Positions 26,269-36,603 of a stretch of DNA of 64,000 nucleotides are shown here, in pieces. How positions within the stretch are numbered: position 1 is the stretch's first letter; each line of letters starts with the position of its first letter. The position numbers and the translations under genes were made by a program. Location of the stretch: assembly GCF_009664085.1 (NCBI RefSeq), contig NZ_CP039268.1, forward strand, positions 1,845,501 through 1,909,500, given 5' to 3'. The DNA comes from Thermochromatium tepidum ATCC 43061 (lineage in GTDB: Bacteria > Pseudomonadota > Gammaproteobacteria > Chromatiales > Chromatiaceae). A model generated the notes under the pieces. That model made no database searches and was not told the DNA's origin. It was given only the letters and a program-made list of their open reading frames with translations.

Positions 26269-28859
26269 GTTATCGATGTGGTTTCCAGCATGACGTCCGG
26301 CGCGCCCAGGTCCTCGCGGATGGACGACGCCAGCGGCAGGCGCAGATGAAAGGTTGAGCCTTGCCCCATCACGGACTCGGCCCAGATCCGTCCCTCATGA
26401 TTCTCAACGATGGTCTGGCTGATGGCCAGTCCCATCCCCATGCCCCCTTCCTTGGTGGTGAAGAAGGGGTCGAAGAGACGCTTCAGGTAACCAGGCTCGA
26501 TCCCCGGACCACTATCGGCGACGGCCACATGCGCCCAGTCGCCTTCGATCTCGGTCCGGATCCACAGCCGACGCTCTGATTCCGACTGTTCCTCCAGCGC
26601 ATCGAGTGCGTTGCCGACCAGATTGAGCAGCACCTGTTCGATCTGGACTGGATCGACACAGACCGGGATCGCCAAGGGACTCAGTTCCAGCTCAACCATG
26701 GCCCCGACCCGATTGATTTCGAACTCCAGGAATGAACAGACCTCGCGTACCAGATGATTGAGATCGGCCTCGGTGCAGGCGGGCGGCTGCTTGCCGACCA
26801 GGGCGCGCAGACGCTTGATGATCTCACCGGCGCGTTGGGCCTGGGCTGTGATCTGGTTCAGGGCCTCGATCAGCTCCTCTGGCCGACCCTGACCGCCCTG
26901 CAACCGACGCACACAGCCGTTGGCATAGTTGACGATGGCCGAGAGCGGCTGATTGAGCTCGTGCGCCATGCCGGTGGCGACCTCACCCATGGTGCTCAGC
27001 CGGCAGACATGAACCAGCTCGGCCTGGTGCTGACGCGACTCCTGCTCGGCGCGGCGCACGGCGGTGATGTCGCGTGCATAGAGGTTGACATAACCGAGAT
27101 CGCGGATCGGTGCCAACAGAAGCGAATAGACCTGTCCGCCGACCTCTAGTTCGCGCTCAAGCGGCTGTGCGGTCTCCAGGGCGGCCGCGACCGCCGCACC
27201 CCAGTCCGCGGGCAATGGTTCACCGGGTTCCACGGCCCAGGCGCGCAACAGCGGACGGCTGGCGTTGTTGGCATAGACGATCTGTCCGGCGGCGCTGACG
27301 CGCAGGATTGGATGCGGGCTCTCGCTGGCGAGGCGCGCCAGGCTCTTGATCTCCTGCTCGGCCTGCTTGCGGCTGGTGATGTCGTGGATGTACAGCGTAA
27401 AGAAACGCTCGTCGACCCGTTCGATGGGCGCGATCGAGATCTCGACCGGGATCTCGGTGCCGTCGGCGCGCCGCGCGATCAGCTCGCCACGTCCAAGCGG
27501 CTCGCGCTGACGATGGCGCGAGCGGTCGAGCAGGCGCTTGAAGGCAGGCCGGGCCAGATCGGGCAGGAAACGTTCGGCGAAGACGGCGCCCAGGGCGAAG
27601 GGTCGTCCCAGTCCGAACAACCGCTCGGCGGACGGATTGTATTCGATCACCCGCCCACTGTGATCGAGGGTGACGATGGCATCGAGCGAGGCCTCCATCA
27701 TCGCCGCCTTGAGCGCCTCACTCTCGCGCATTTCGGCCTGATGGCGCCGGCTCATCTCCTCGCGCGCCTTGAGCACCAACTGGGTGAACTGCTGGATCCA
27801 GTCCTCCAGCAGCATCAGCTGGTTGCCGGCGCGCTGAAAACCCGGCTCCGGGATGCCGAGCGCGCGCTGGGAGAAGCGCGTCATGCGCTTGAGCACCTTG
27901 TTCAGACGCGCCGAGACCAGATAGATCAGGCCAGTGAAGACGATCACGAATACGGCGGCGGCAAAGAAGCGCTGGCGGCGCTCGAAGATACGCACATGAC
28001 GCGACATCCGCTCCACGCGCGCTTGTGGGACCAAGGTGGCGAACAGCAGATTGGAGTCCGACATCAGGTATTCGGGCAGCGGCTGCGAAGTGACGACATG
28101 GGTTTTGCTCCAGTCGCTCAGGAGCGAGCCGATGGGGATGAGCCCGGGATCGAGACTCGCAAGCAGACGTTGATCCTCGCCGTCGACCAAGGCCACTGAA
28201 GCGCGCTCGGCGTCGACCCCACGTTGCGAGGCAGAGAGGAAGGCCGCATCGACCGGAACCAGCACCACCAAATAGCCGATTTGATCGCCGCCCGCGTCCT
28301 CGACCGCATCGCTGACGATCAGATGGAGCCGCTCACCGAGACGTTCGATGACGGTGCGGATCTCATGACGGTCAAGCCACTGAAGCGGCACTTGATCGGT
28401 CAGTTTGGAGGGCAGGGGGTCGGCCCCGGCCTGAAAGCGCTCGCGCACCCGACCCTGAGCGTCGGTCAGGAGCACATGGCTGGGCGACATGAGCGCGTCG
28501 CGCTCGAAAAAGTCCGGCAGCCACGGCGGACGGAAGTCCTTATAGACAACCGGATCGATCGCCTCGTCGTCCGACCAAAATAGCGGATCGAGATATTCAG
28601 AGAGCCTGTGGTAATTGGCCAGCAGGCGTGTGGTGGCCGCATAGCCGGCGAGATAGCGGTCGAAACGAATCAGACTCTCGCGCGCGCGCAAGTCGAGCTG
28701 GACCTGGAGCTCCTGGTCGAAAATCTTATCGACCTGCCGGCTCTGGATCTGATCGAGCAGGGTCCAGACGACGATGCCCGTGGCCAGTCCCACGACGATC
28801 GCGATCCAGGGCATGGGTACCCGTCGCAAAAGCCGGAAGAGAAATGGTTTAATACTCAT
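26265..28859 (-). CDS. Membrane sensor histidine kinase with two PAS domains
   Basis: An 864-residue kinase, partner of the FixJ-type regulator. TM1 is near residues 16-36, followed by a periplasmic sensor region of about 280 residues, and TM2 is near 300-322 (FFAAAVFVIVFTGLIYLVSA). Then come a short coiled segment, PAS1 (ASLDAIVTLDHSGRVIEYNP), PAS2 (ASESPHPILRVSAAGQIVYA), HisKA with MGEVATGMAHELNQPLSAIV, and an HATPase domain (NLVGNALDAL, DSGPGIEPGY, GMGMGLAISQTIVENHEGRI). The signal is unknown. No heme-binding FixL motif was recognised in either PAS. Confidence 0.9.
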   Translation of the reverse strand: MSIKPFLFRLLRRVPMPWIAIVVGLATGIVVWTLLDQIQSRQVDKIFDQELQVQLDLRARESLIRFDRYLAGYAATTRLLANYHRLSEYLDPLFWSDDEAIDPVVYKDFRPPWLPDFFERDALMSPSHVLLTDAQGRVRERFQAGADPLPSKLTDQVPLQWLDRHEIRTVIERLGERLHLIVSDAVEDAGGDQIGYLVVLVPVDAAFLSASQRGVDAERASVALVDGEDQRLLASLDPGLIPIGSLLSDWSKTHVVTSQPLPEYLMSDSNLLFATLVPQARVERMSRHVRIFERRQRFFAAAVFVIVFTGLIYLVSARLNKVLKRMTRFSQRALGIPEPGFQRAGNQLMLLEDWIQQFTQLVLKAREEMSRRHQAEMRESEALKAAMMEASLDAIVTLDHSGRVIEYNPSAERLFGLGRPFALGAVFAERFLPDLARPAFKRLLDRSRHRQREPLGRGELIARRADGTEIPVEISIAPIERVDERFFTLYIHDITSRKQAEQEIKSLARLASESPHPILRVSAAGQIVYANNASRPLLRAWAVEPGEPLPADWGAAVAAALETAQPLERELEVGGQVYSLLLAPIRDLGYVNLYARDITAVRRAEQESRQHQAELVHVCRLSTMGEVATGMAHELNQPLSAIVNYANGCVRRLQGGQGRPEELIEALNQITAQAQRAGEIIKRLRALVGKQPPACTEADLNHLVREVCSFLEFEINRVGAMVELELSPLAIPVCVDPVQIEQVLLNLVGNALDALEEQSESERRLWIRTEIEGDWAHVAVADSGPGIEPGYLKRLFDPFFTTKEGGMGMGLAISQTIVENHEGRIWAESVMGQGSTFHLRLPLASSIREDLGAPDVMLETTSIT

Positions 28860-28976
28860 CTCTGAACCGCGTCGGCGGTGACGTTCGTCAGTCGCATTCC
28901 GGACGCGATCCGATCGGCCCTGGCGGCCTCGCCCAGGGCCAATTCACTCCAACCCTGTGGACCCACACTGAAGACC

Positions 28977-29426
28977 ATGTCATTTGACCTCTCGCACGCC
29001 CAGAAACCCTCTATTTTCCGCCGGATCGCTGCCTTTCTCTATGACCTGTTGCTGCTCATCGCCGTATTGATGGTCGCCGTCGGCCTGGTCGTCGTCCCCT
29101 ACGGCGTCATCACCGGCGAAGAGTTGCACAAACACCACCTGTTGCTTGAACGGATCTATCTGCTGTTGGTTGCCTGTGGCTTCTATGTCTATTTCTGGAC
29201 CCACGGCGGTCAGACCCTGGGCATGAAGGCCTGGCGTCTCAAGGTCATCGCTCAGGATGGCACAGCGGTCAGTTTCAATGCCGCCGTCAAGCGTTTCTTC
29301 TGGTCGATCCTGAGCCTACTGCCAGCGGGCCTGGGGCTATGGTGGAGCCTGTTCAACCGCCAGGGTCTGGCCTGGCACGACAGCAAATCCAATACCCGGG
29401 TCGTGCTGCTGCCGAAGGACGCCTGA
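28977..29426 (+). CDS. RDD family membrane protein
   Basis: A 149-residue inner-membrane protein with the RDD fold: R-A-F-L-Y-D in FRRIAAFLYDLLLLIAVLMV as TM1, TM2 near 60-80 (IYLLLVACGFYVYFWTHGG), and QTLGMKAWRLKVI, then a third segment (FWSILSLLPAGLGLWWSLF). I chose the ATG at 28977; a frame open to 28878 adds 33 unlike residues. RDD proteins have no agreed function. It converges with lptG. Confidence 0.85.
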   Translation: MSFDLSHAQKPSIFRRIAAFLYDLLLLIAVLMVAVGLVVVPYGVITGEELHKHHLLLERIYLLLVACGFYVYFWTHGGQTLGMKAWRLKVIAQDGTAVSFNAAVKRFFWSILSLLPAGLGLWWSLFNRQGLAWHDSKSNTRVVLLPKDA

Positions 29427-29443
29427 GTGCGCCTGTCATAGGG

Positions 29444-30508
29444 TCAACCCACCCGCCTGAGCAGGAGCATGGCCGTGCCGATGAAGAGCATGGGCGTGGC
29501 AGCGGCGGCCAGGAAGGCATTCATCCCAAACAGGAGCGCCAGATAGGCGAAGGTACGGCTGACCAGATAGTAGACCAGCCCGACCAAGATACCGGCCAGC
29601 ATCCGCCGTCCCATGCCGTTGCTGCGCGAGGAGCCGAGCAGCAGCGGGATGGCGATCAGGATCATCGAGAGGGTCAACACCGGATGCAGCACCTTGCCCC
29701 AGAAGGCGATCTCGTAGGCGCTGGCGTCCTGCTTGTTGACCGACATGAACCGGATGTACTTGTAAAGGCCCCACACCGGCAAGGCGCGCGGATCGGCCAC
29801 CACCACCCTGAGCAGGCCCGGATCGAGCAGCGAATCCCACTCGGCGCGCTCGACACGCTCGACGCCGACTCCCTCACCATCGACCCGGCTGATGGCGATC
29901 CCCTCCAGCACCCAGCGTCCATCCTCATAACGAGCCCACTCGGCATGGCTCGCCTCCAGTGTGCCCTTGGCGGTATCCACCCGATAGATGTCGATGTCGC
30001 GCAGACTGGTTCCGGAACGGATCTCGCGGATGTTGACATAGGCCCCATCGTCGATGGCCCAGAAACCATAGGGCGTCAACTGGGCCGCCTCACCCGAGAG
30101 CGCCAGACGCCGCAGTTCGAGACCGCGCTGTTCGGCAATGGGCGCGACCAGTTCGCCAAGCACCACGGCGACGGCCGCCAGTACCAACCCACCCAGCAGG
30201 GCCGCACGCACCAGACGCCCGACCGAGACGCCGGCGGCACGCATGGCGACCAGCTCCGAGCGACTGGCCAGGGTGCCCAGGCCAATGAGCGCGCCGATCA
30301 GGGTCGCGATTGGGAAGATCTGATAGAGATAGCGCGGCAGGCTCAGGAGCGTAAACACGATGGCCTCGGTCAGGCCGTAACGCTCGGTGCCTATGGCGTC
30401 GAGCTCATCCGACAGGATGAAGACCCCCATCAAGGGCAGCAGAGCGCCGAGCGTCAGCAGGGTACTGCTCATCACCACCCAGGCCAGATAACGATCCAGA
30501 ATCGGCAT
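29444..30508 (-). CDS. lptG: LPS export ABC transporter permease LptG
   Basis: Inner-membrane part of the LptB2FG transporter, which extracts lipopolysaccharide for export. It has 354 residues from the ATG at 30508. The N-terminus PILDRYLAWVV and the segment IGLGTLASRSELVAMRAAGV are LptG-specific, followed by a periplasmic beta-jellyroll and three C-terminal membrane helices. In most gammaproteobacteria lptF lies between pepA and lptG; here lptG is directly divergent from pepA and no lptF is present in the window. Confidence 0.92.
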   Translation of the reverse strand: MPILDRYLAWVVMSSTLLTLGALLPLMGVFILSDELDAIGTERYGLTEAIVFTLLSLPRYLYQIFPIATLIGALIGLGTLASRSELVAMRAAGVSVGRLVRAALLGGLVLAAVAVVLGELVAPIAEQRGLELRRLALSGEAAQLTPYGFWAIDDGAYVNIREIRSGTSLRDIDIYRVDTAKGTLEASHAEWARYEDGRWVLEGIAISRVDGEGVGVERVERAEWDSLLDPGLLRVVVADPRALPVWGLYKYIRFMSVNKQDASAYEIAFWGKVLHPVLTLSMILIAIPLLLGSSRSNGMGRRMLAGILVGLVYYLVSRTFAYLALLFGMNAFLAAAATPMLFIGTAMLLLRRVG

Positions 30509-30630
30509 GTAACCCTGTCCAGGTTGATTGTTTTGGGGCGAAACTGCATAGCACGACGGACGACGCACCGGCGTCATTTTCTGTAAACTCTGACCCTTGG
30601 CCTCGCCACTGAGCCTGTAAGGAGCAGACG

Positions 30631-32127
30631 ATGGAGTTCAAGATCAAGACCGGCGATCTCGCAACCCACAAGACCCCCTGTCTGATACTCGGGATCTTCG
30701 AGAAACGCAAGCGCTCGGCCCCAGCCGAGCGGATCGACGCGGCCAGTGACGGACAGTTGAGCCGGTTGCTCAAAAAGGGCGACATCGAGGGCGAGGCCGG
30801 CCAGACGCTGCTGCTCTACGACCTGCCCGGTGTGGCCGCCGAGCGCGTGCTCCTGGTCGGGCTGGGCAAGAAAAAGGAGTTTACCCGCAGCCATTATCGC
30901 CAGGCGCTCGCAGCGGCCGCGAGCCTGTTGCAGCAGAGCGGTGCCAGTGAGGCAACCCTGGCGCTCCCTGAGACCCTACCTAAGGCACTTGATCTCTATA
31001 CCAGTGTGCGCGATGTCGTGGTGACGGTCGAGGATAAAACCTATCGCTACACCCGCACCAAGGAGGACAAGCAGGCCCCCAAGACACCGCTCAAGCGTCT
31101 GAACCTCTGGCTCGGCAAGAAGTCCGAGACCGCCGACGCTGAACGCGCACTGCGTCACGGCCGGGCGATGGCCGAGGGCATCCGGCTGGCGCGCGAGCTC
31201 GGCAATCTGCCCGGTAACCTTTGTACCCCTAGCTATCTGGCCGAGCAGGCGTACGCGCTCGCCGAGCAGTATCCCCGGCTCGAGGTCGAGGTGCTGGACG
31301 AGGCCCAGATGGCCGAGCTGGGTATGGGCGCCCTGCTCTCGGTCGCGCGCGGTAGCCGGCAGCCGCCTAAACTGATCGTCATGCACTATCGCGGCGCGCC
31401 CCAGGAGACCAAACCCCTGGTCCTGGTCGGCAAGGGACTGACCTTCGATGCCGGCGGCATCTCGCTCAAGCCCGCCGCCGAGATGGACGAGATGAAATAC
31501 GACATGGCCGGCGGCGCGGCGGTCATGGGCGCACTGCGCGCGGTCTGCGAGCTCGATCTGCCGCTCCATCTGATCGGCGTGGTGCCGGCCACCGAGAATC
31601 TGCCCGACGGTGCAGCCAACAAGCCGGGCGACATCGTCACCAGTCTCTCGGGTCAGACCATCGAGATCCTCAACACCGATGCCGAGGGTCGTCTCATCCT
31701 CTGCGATGCCCTGACCTACTGCGAGCGCTTCGAGCCTGAGATCGTCATTGATCTCGCGACCCTGACTGGCGCCTGTGTCATCGCGCTTGGCAAACATCCG
31801 GCCGGGCTCTTCACCAACGACGATCGGCTCGCCGAGGAACTCCTGGCCGCTGGAGAAGCGGCCGGCGATCGCGCCTGGCGACTACCGCTGTGGGAGGAGT
31901 ACCAAACCCAACTCGACAGCAACTTTGCCGACATGGCCAACGTCGGCGGACGCGACGGCGGGGCTATCACCGCCGCCTGCTTTCTCTCGCGCTTCACCAA
32001 AAATTACCGCTGGGCACATCTGGACATCGCCGGCATCGCCTGGCTCAGCGGTAAGGAGAAGGGTGGCACCGGACGCCCGGTGGCGCTGCTCACGCACTGG
32101 TTGCTTTCGCGCGCTGGACAAGGCTAG
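30631..32127 (+). CDS. pepA: Leucyl aminopeptidase (cytosol aminopeptidase, M17)
   Basis: Two-metal exopeptidase that removes N-terminal residues; in E. coli it also binds DNA at cer/xer and carAB. It has 498 residues, with [20 protein letters not shown] (metal-binding) and the signature [15 protein letters not shown]-free but clear Shine-Dalgarno (AAGGAG) precedes the ATG. It is divergent from lptG across 122 bases. A 6-base hairpin (GGCTAG/CTAGCC, 32122-32144) spans its stop codon without a T-tract. Confidence 0.96.
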   Translation: MEFKIKTGDLATHKTPCLILGIFEKRKRSAPAERIDAASDGQLSRLLKKGDIEGEAGQTLLLYDLPGVAAERVLLVGLGKKKEFTRSHYRQALAAAASLLQQSGASEATLALPETLPKALDLYTSVRDVVVTVEDKTYRYTRTKEDKQAPKTPLKRLNLWLGKKSETADAERALRHGRAMAEGIRLARELGNLPGNLCTPSYLAEQAYALAEQYPRLEVEVLDEAQMAELGMGALLSVARGSRQPPKLIVMHYRGAPQETKPLVLVGKGLTFDAGGISLKPAAEMDEMKYDMAGGAAVMGALRAVCELDLPLHLIGVVPATENLPDGAANKPGDIVTSLSGQTIEILNTDAEGRLILCDALTYCERFEPEIVIDLATLTGACVIALGKHPAGLFTNDDRLAEELLAAGEAAGDRAWRLPLWEEYQTQLDSNFADMANVGGRDGGAITAACFLSRFTKNYRWAHLDIAGIAWLSGKEKGGTGRPVALLTHWLLSRAGQG

Positions 32128-32180
32128 CCCCTGGCAGACTAGCCGTCATCGAAACTCATCTAAACCAACGACATGATCGC

Positions 32181-33542
32181 ATGAACGACACCGTCAAATA
32201 TCTGCTCGACGAGCAGCACCTGCCTCGCTTCTGGTACAACATCAACGCCGATCTGCCCAGGCCGCTCGATCCGGTGTTGCATCCAGGGACCAAACGACCC
32301 ATCACACCCGAGGAACTCGAGGTCATCTTTCCGCGCGGCGTCATCGAGCAAGAGCTCAGCACAGAGCGTGAGATCGAGATCCCCGAACCCGTGCGTGCGG
32401 TGTGGCGGCAGTGGCGCCCCTCCCCACTCTATCGCGCGCGCCGTCTAGAACAGGCGCTCCAGACCCCGGCCCGGATCTTCTACAAATATGAGGGTGTCAG
32501 CCCCGCCGGCAGCCACAAGGCCAACTCGGCGGTCGCCCAGGCGTTTTACAACAAGGTCGAGGGGGTCAAGCGCATCACCACCGAGACCGGCGCTGGGCAA
32601 TGGGGCTCCTCGCTCGCGCTCGCCGGATCCATGTTCGGGATCGAGATCCTGGTCTACATGGTCAAGGTCAGCTACAACCAGAAGCCCTATCGGCGCGCCT
32701 TTATGGAATCCTTCGGTGCCCGGTGCATCGCCAGCCCCAGCGACACCACCGAGTCCGGGCGCGCGGTATTGGCCAAACACCCCGACAGCACCGGTAGCCT
32801 GGGGATCGCCATCAGCGAGGCGGTGGAGGTGGCGGCCAAGAATGCCGACACCAAGTACGCACTCGGGAGCGTGCTCAACCATGTGCTCTTGCATCAGACC
32901 GTGATCGGGCTGGAGGCCATGAAGCAACTGGAGCTGGCCGACGCCTATCCAGACCTGGTGATCGGCTGCACCGGCGGCGGCAGCAACTTCGCCGGCATCG
33001 CCTTCCCCTTCCTGGGGGCACAGCTGCGTGGCGGCCCCCAGGTCAGCTGTATCGCGGTCGAGCCCTCGGCCTGTCCGAGCCTCACCAAGGGCGTGTTCGC
33101 CTATGACTTCGGCGACACGGCGCGTCTTACCCCATTGTGCAAGATGTTCACCCTGGGGGCCGATTTCGTCCCACCCGGCTTCCACGCCGGCGGGCTGCGC
33201 TATCACGGCATGGCGCCCCAGGTCAGTCATCTGGCCGCGCTCGGTCTGATCCAGCCGCGTTCCTACAACCAGCTCGAATGCTTCGCCGCCGGGCTCCAGT
33301 TCGCCAAGGCCGAGGGCATCATCCCGGCGCCCGAGGCCAATCATGCGGTGCGTGCGGTGATCGACGAGGCCGAGAAGTGCCGCGAGCGCGGTGAGTCCAA
33401 GACCATCCTCTTCAATCTCAGTGGCCACGGTCACTTCGACATGCAGGCCTATACCGACTATCTGGGCGGCAAGCTCCAGGACCTGGAGTATGCCGAGGAG
33501 GAGGTCGCGATGGCGCTCGCTGGGTTGCCCGCGGTCGATTGA
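32181..33542 (+). CDS. TrpB type 2 (TrpB-like PLP enzyme)
   Basis: A 453-residue homologue of tryptophan synthase beta. The N-terminal extension and the motif [20 protein letters not shown], with PLP lysine Lys113, and the phosphate loop [11 protein letters not shown] identify the TrpB2 subgroup. TrpB2 can make tryptophan from indole and serine without TrpA. No other trp gene is nearby, so salvage of indole or a side role is possible (inference). It is encoded 53 bases after pepA on the same strand. Confidence 0.92.
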   Translation: MNDTVKYLLDEQHLPRFWYNINADLPRPLDPVLHPGTKRPITPEELEVIFPRGVIEQELSTEREIEIPEPVRAVWRQWRPSPLYRARRLEQALQTPARIFYKYEGVSPAGSHKANSAVAQAFYNKVEGVKRITTETGAGQWGSSLALAGSMFGIEILVYMVKVSYNQKPYRRAFMESFGARCIASPSDTTESGRAVLAKHPDSTGSLGIAISEAVEVAAKNADTKYALGSVLNHVLLHQTVIGLEAMKQLELADAYPDLVIGCTGGGSNFAGIAFPFLGAQLRGGPQVSCIAVEPSACPSLTKGVFAYDFGDTARLTPLCKMFTLGADFVPPGFHAGGLRYHGMAPQVSHLAALGLIQPRSYNQLECFAAGLQFAKAEGIIPAPEANHAVRAVIDEAEKCRERGESKTILFNLSGHGHFDMQAYTDYLGGKLQDLEYAEEEVAMALAGLPAVD

Positions 33543-33592
33543 GCGTCGGATCGCGTCCCCACAGGCCAGTGAGGCACGGGGGCCCACCCGGT

Positions 33593-34834
33593 TCAGGGCC
33601 CCTTGCCCTCACCCTTGAGCATCGCCATGACCACCGCCAGCTCCTCGCTGGCCTCGGCGATCACATCGACCGTCTCCCCGCCGACCGGAAAGACCAACCC
33701 AAGCTTGTAGTAGGCCGGCACCTCGTCGTAGCGCGGTAGCGGACCGCGCGACTCGGATTGGTTGAGCCGATAGAGCCGCGCGACCCGCACGATGTCGCAA
33801 TAATTCGGCAGTTCTTGGTCGTCGCGGTACCAGTCGCCCGAATGGCGCACCACCTCGATGATCTCGGGTCCCAATCCCCAATAGCTGACCACGAGCTCTC
33901 CGACCAGTCGGTGCAACTTGATGATGGCCGCCTCCAGTTCGTCCTCGCCGACCTGGATCTCGTTGCGGCTGACATAGTCAAGGATCGGGATCACGCCAAC
34001 ATCGTGCACCAGCCCGGCCAGCATCGCATGTTCCGGATTGAATCTTGGACAATGGCGCGCGATCACATAGCTCAGGGCCGAGATATGCACACTCCGGTTC
34101 CAGGCCGCCTTCATGCGGTGCTTCATGAGCGGCGACTTGGTACGGAACAGCTGCTGCATCGACAGACTCATGACCACCGAGCGCGTCACGTCGATGCCGA
34201 GCCGGATGATGGCGTTACGCACGTCCGGAATGGTCTTCATGCCGCGATAGAAGACGCTGTTGGCCAACCGGATCAGCCCGCCGGTGACGGCCGGATCGAC
34301 CTGGACGATGCGCGCCAGTCGGGCTGAGGTGATGTTGGGATCCTTCATCGCCTCCTGAATCGCGCGGGCGACCTTGGGCAGCGTGGGCAAGGCCAGCTTA
34401 TCCTCCTTGCAGGCGTGATAGAGCTTGCCGAGCAGGGCGCCCTCGGCGTCGCTGAGATCCAGCTCGTCGAGCAGGCCGGGCACGGCAGGACGTCCTGGGG
34501 CGTTCAGACTGTTGTAGAGCTGACGGTCGAGGCGCAAGAGCTCAGAATCGGCCGTGAACACCGCCTGATCGAGCAGATGGTGTTCGGAGAAGAGCGGCTG
34601 CAAGGCGCGGCGACTGCCGGCCTGGATCAACTCCTTGCGCTCACCCTGAATCAGGCAGACCTGTCCTGAGAGCAGATACAGCATCCATGGATGCTCCTGG
34701 ATGGCCGTGACCCGCTTGCCGGACGGCACGGCGGCGATCTGACCGCTTGCGGCCAGGCGCGCGCGCTGATCGCGGTCCAGATCATGCACTGGGCTGAGAT
34801 CATCCAGGGTCGAGGCGATCAGGATCTGGGGCAT
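33593..34834 (-). CDS. HDOD signalling protein with N-terminal cyclic-nucleotide-binding-like domain
   Basis: 413 residues. Residues 20-125 look like a degenerate cNMP-binding beta roll (MLYLLSGQVCLIQGERKELI) lacking a clear phosphate-binding cassette. Residues 145-345 form an HDOD domain (LPTLPKVARAIQEAMKDPNI, HAMLAGLVHDVGVIPILDYV), which in this family lacks full HD-GYP catalytic residues. HDOD proteins take part in motility, biofilm and competence regulation. It converges with trpB2 and is divergent from ettA. Confidence 0.85.
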   Translation of the reverse strand: MPQILIASTLDDLSPVHDLDRDQRARLAASGQIAAVPSGKRVTAIQEHPWMLYLLSGQVCLIQGERKELIQAGSRRALQPLFSEHHLLDQAVFTADSELLRLDRQLYNSLNAPGRPAVPGLLDELDLSDAEGALLGKLYHACKEDKLALPTLPKVARAIQEAMKDPNITSARLARIVQVDPAVTGGLIRLANSVFYRGMKTIPDVRNAIIRLGIDVTRSVVMSLSMQQLFRTKSPLMKHRMKAAWNRSVHISALSYVIARHCPRFNPEHAMLAGLVHDVGVIPILDYVSRNEIQVGEDELEAAIIKLHRLVGELVVSYWGLGPEIIEVVRHSGDWYRDDQELPNYCDIVRVARLYRLNQSESRGPLPRYDEVPAYYKLGLVFPVGGETVDVIAEASEELAVVMAMLKGEGKGP

Positions 34835-34878
34835 AATAGGGGACTCTCTTCGCCGTCTACCATCATCACACGGAATCC

Positions 34879-36546
34879 ATGGCTCAATATATCTACACCA
34901 TGAATCGGGTCGGCAAGGTCGTGCCGCCCAAACGGGTCATCCTGCGCGACATCTCGCTGTCGTTCTTCCCGGGCGCCAAGATCGGCGTGCTGGGTCTCAA
35001 CGGCGCCGGGAAGTCCACGCTGCTTAGGATCATGGCCGGGATCGACACCGAGATCGAGGGCGAGGCGCGCCCACAGCCCGGCATCAAGATCGGTTATCTG
35101 CCCCAGGAGCCCCAGCTTGATCCGACCAAGGACGTGCGCGGCAACGTCGAAGAGGCGCTCGGTCACATCAAGGCCGCGCTGGAGCGGCTCGAGGCCGTCT
35201 ATGCCGCCTATGCCGAGCCGGACGCCGATTTCGACGCACTCGCTCGCGAACAGGCCGAGCTGGAGAATCTGATCCAGGCCACCGACGGCCACAACCTGGA
35301 CCGCACCCTCGAGGTCGCCGCCGAGGCCCTGCGCCTGCCGCCCTGGGACGCGGATGTCACCAAGCTCTCGGGTGGCGAGCGGCGGCGCGTGGCCCTGTGT
35401 CGGCTGCTGCTGTCCAAGCCGGATATGCTGCTCCTGGACGAGCCGACCAACCATCTCGACGCCGAATCCGTCGCCTGGTTGGAGCGCTTCCTGCAGGAGT
35501 ATCCGGGCACTGTAGTCGCCGTCACCCACGACCGCTATTTCCTCGACAATGTCGCTGGCTGGATCCTGGAGCTCGATCGCGGTCACGGCATCCCCTGGGA
35601 GGGCAATTATTCGTCCTGGCTAGATCAAAAGGAACGACGCTTGGAGCTTGAGCAGCGCCAGGAGCAGGCGCGTATCAAGGCCATGAAGCAGGAATTGGAG
35701 TGGGTTCGCACCAACCCCAAGGGCCGTCACGCCAAGAGCAAGGCACGTCTGGCACGCTTTGATGAGCTGCAATCGCAGGAATTCCAGGCCCGCAACGAGA
35801 CCAACGAGATCTATATCCCGCCTGGGCCAAGGCTCGGCGACCTGGTCATCGAGGCGGTGGGCCTGAGGAAGGCCTATGGCGACAAGTTGCTGTTCGAGGA
35901 CCTCTCGTTCAACCTGCCCAAGGGCGGTATCGTCGGCATCATCGGTCCGAATGGCGCGGGCAAGACCACGCTGTTTCGGATCATCACCGGCCAGGAGCAA
36001 CCCGATGCCGGTACCCTGCGTGTCGGCGAGACGGTCGAGATCGCCTATGTCGACCAGAGCCGCGATGCCCTCGACGACACCAAGACCGTGTGGGAAGAGA
36101 TCTCAGAGGGGGCCGACATCATCACCGTCGGGCGCTACGAGATCCCCTCGCGCGCCTATTGCGGACGCTTCAATTTCAAGGGCACGGACCAGCAGAAGCG
36201 GATCGGCGACCTGTCGGGGGGTGAGCGCAACCGCGTGCATCTGGCCAAGATGCTCAAGCGCGGCGGCAATCTGCTGCTCCTCGACGAGCCGACCAATGAC
36301 CTGGACGTCGAGACCCTGCGCGCCTTGGAAGAGGCCCTATTGGTGTTCCCGGGCTGTGCGGTGGTCATCAGCCATGATCGCTGGTTTTTGGATCGGATCG
36401 CGACCCATATCCTCGCCTTCGAGGGCGATTCGCAGGTGGTCTGGTTCGAGGGCAACTATGCCGACTATGAGGCCGACCGCCATCGCCGGCTCGGCGCCGA
36501 GGCCGATCAGCCGCATCGGTTGAAGTACCGGCGATTGTCGGCCTAG
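34879..36546 (+). CDS. ettA: Energy-dependent translational throttle protein EttA (ABC-F)
   Basis: ABC-F protein that binds the ribosomal E site and gates the first peptide bond according to ATP/ADP. It has 555 residues: two ABC domains with Walker [10 protein letters not shown] and GPNGAGKTT, signatures LSGGERRRV and LSGGERNRV, and Walker [12 protein letters not shown] and [12 protein letters not shown] charged linker with [20 protein letters not shown] contacts P-site tRNA. There are no membrane segments. It converges with pepN. Confidence 0.96.
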   Translation: MAQYIYTMNRVGKVVPPKRVILRDISLSFFPGAKIGVLGLNGAGKSTLLRIMAGIDTEIEGEARPQPGIKIGYLPQEPQLDPTKDVRGNVEEALGHIKAALERLEAVYAAYAEPDADFDALAREQAELENLIQATDGHNLDRTLEVAAEALRLPPWDADVTKLSGGERRRVALCRLLLSKPDMLLLDEPTNHLDAESVAWLERFLQEYPGTVVAVTHDRYFLDNVAGWILELDRGHGIPWEGNYSSWLDQKERRLELEQRQEQARIKAMKQELEWVRTNPKGRHAKSKARLARFDELQSQEFQARNETNEIYIPPGPRLGDLVIEAVGLRKAYGDKLLFEDLSFNLPKGGIVGIIGPNGAGKTTLFRIITGQEQPDAGTLRVGETVEIAYVDQSRDALDDTKTVWEEISEGADIITVGRYEIPSRAYCGRFNFKGTDQQKRIGDLSGGERNRVHLAKMLKRGGNLLLLDEPTNDLDVETLRALEEALLVFPGCAVVISHDRWFLDRIATHILAFEGDSQVVWFEGNYADYEADRHRRLGAEADQPHRLKYRRLSA

Positions 36547-36603
36547 ACCTTGAGAACCCGGGCACCGGCGAACACCCAACCAGCACGGGTGCGTCGGCCT
36601 GGT

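Noticed and set aside
29339-30586. 415-residue plus-strand frame across lptG
   Set aside because: Starts inside the RDD gene, runs antisense to a membrane protein, and is composed of charged low-complexity residues.
32122-32144. Hairpin GGCTAG/CTAGCC at the pepA stop as a terminator
   Set aside because: 6-base stem without a T-tract, and the same-strand trpB2 gene follows after 53 bases, so read-through is likely.
32445-33587. 380-residue minus-strand frame across trpB2
   Set aside because: Shadow of a well-conserved enzyme; no family features.
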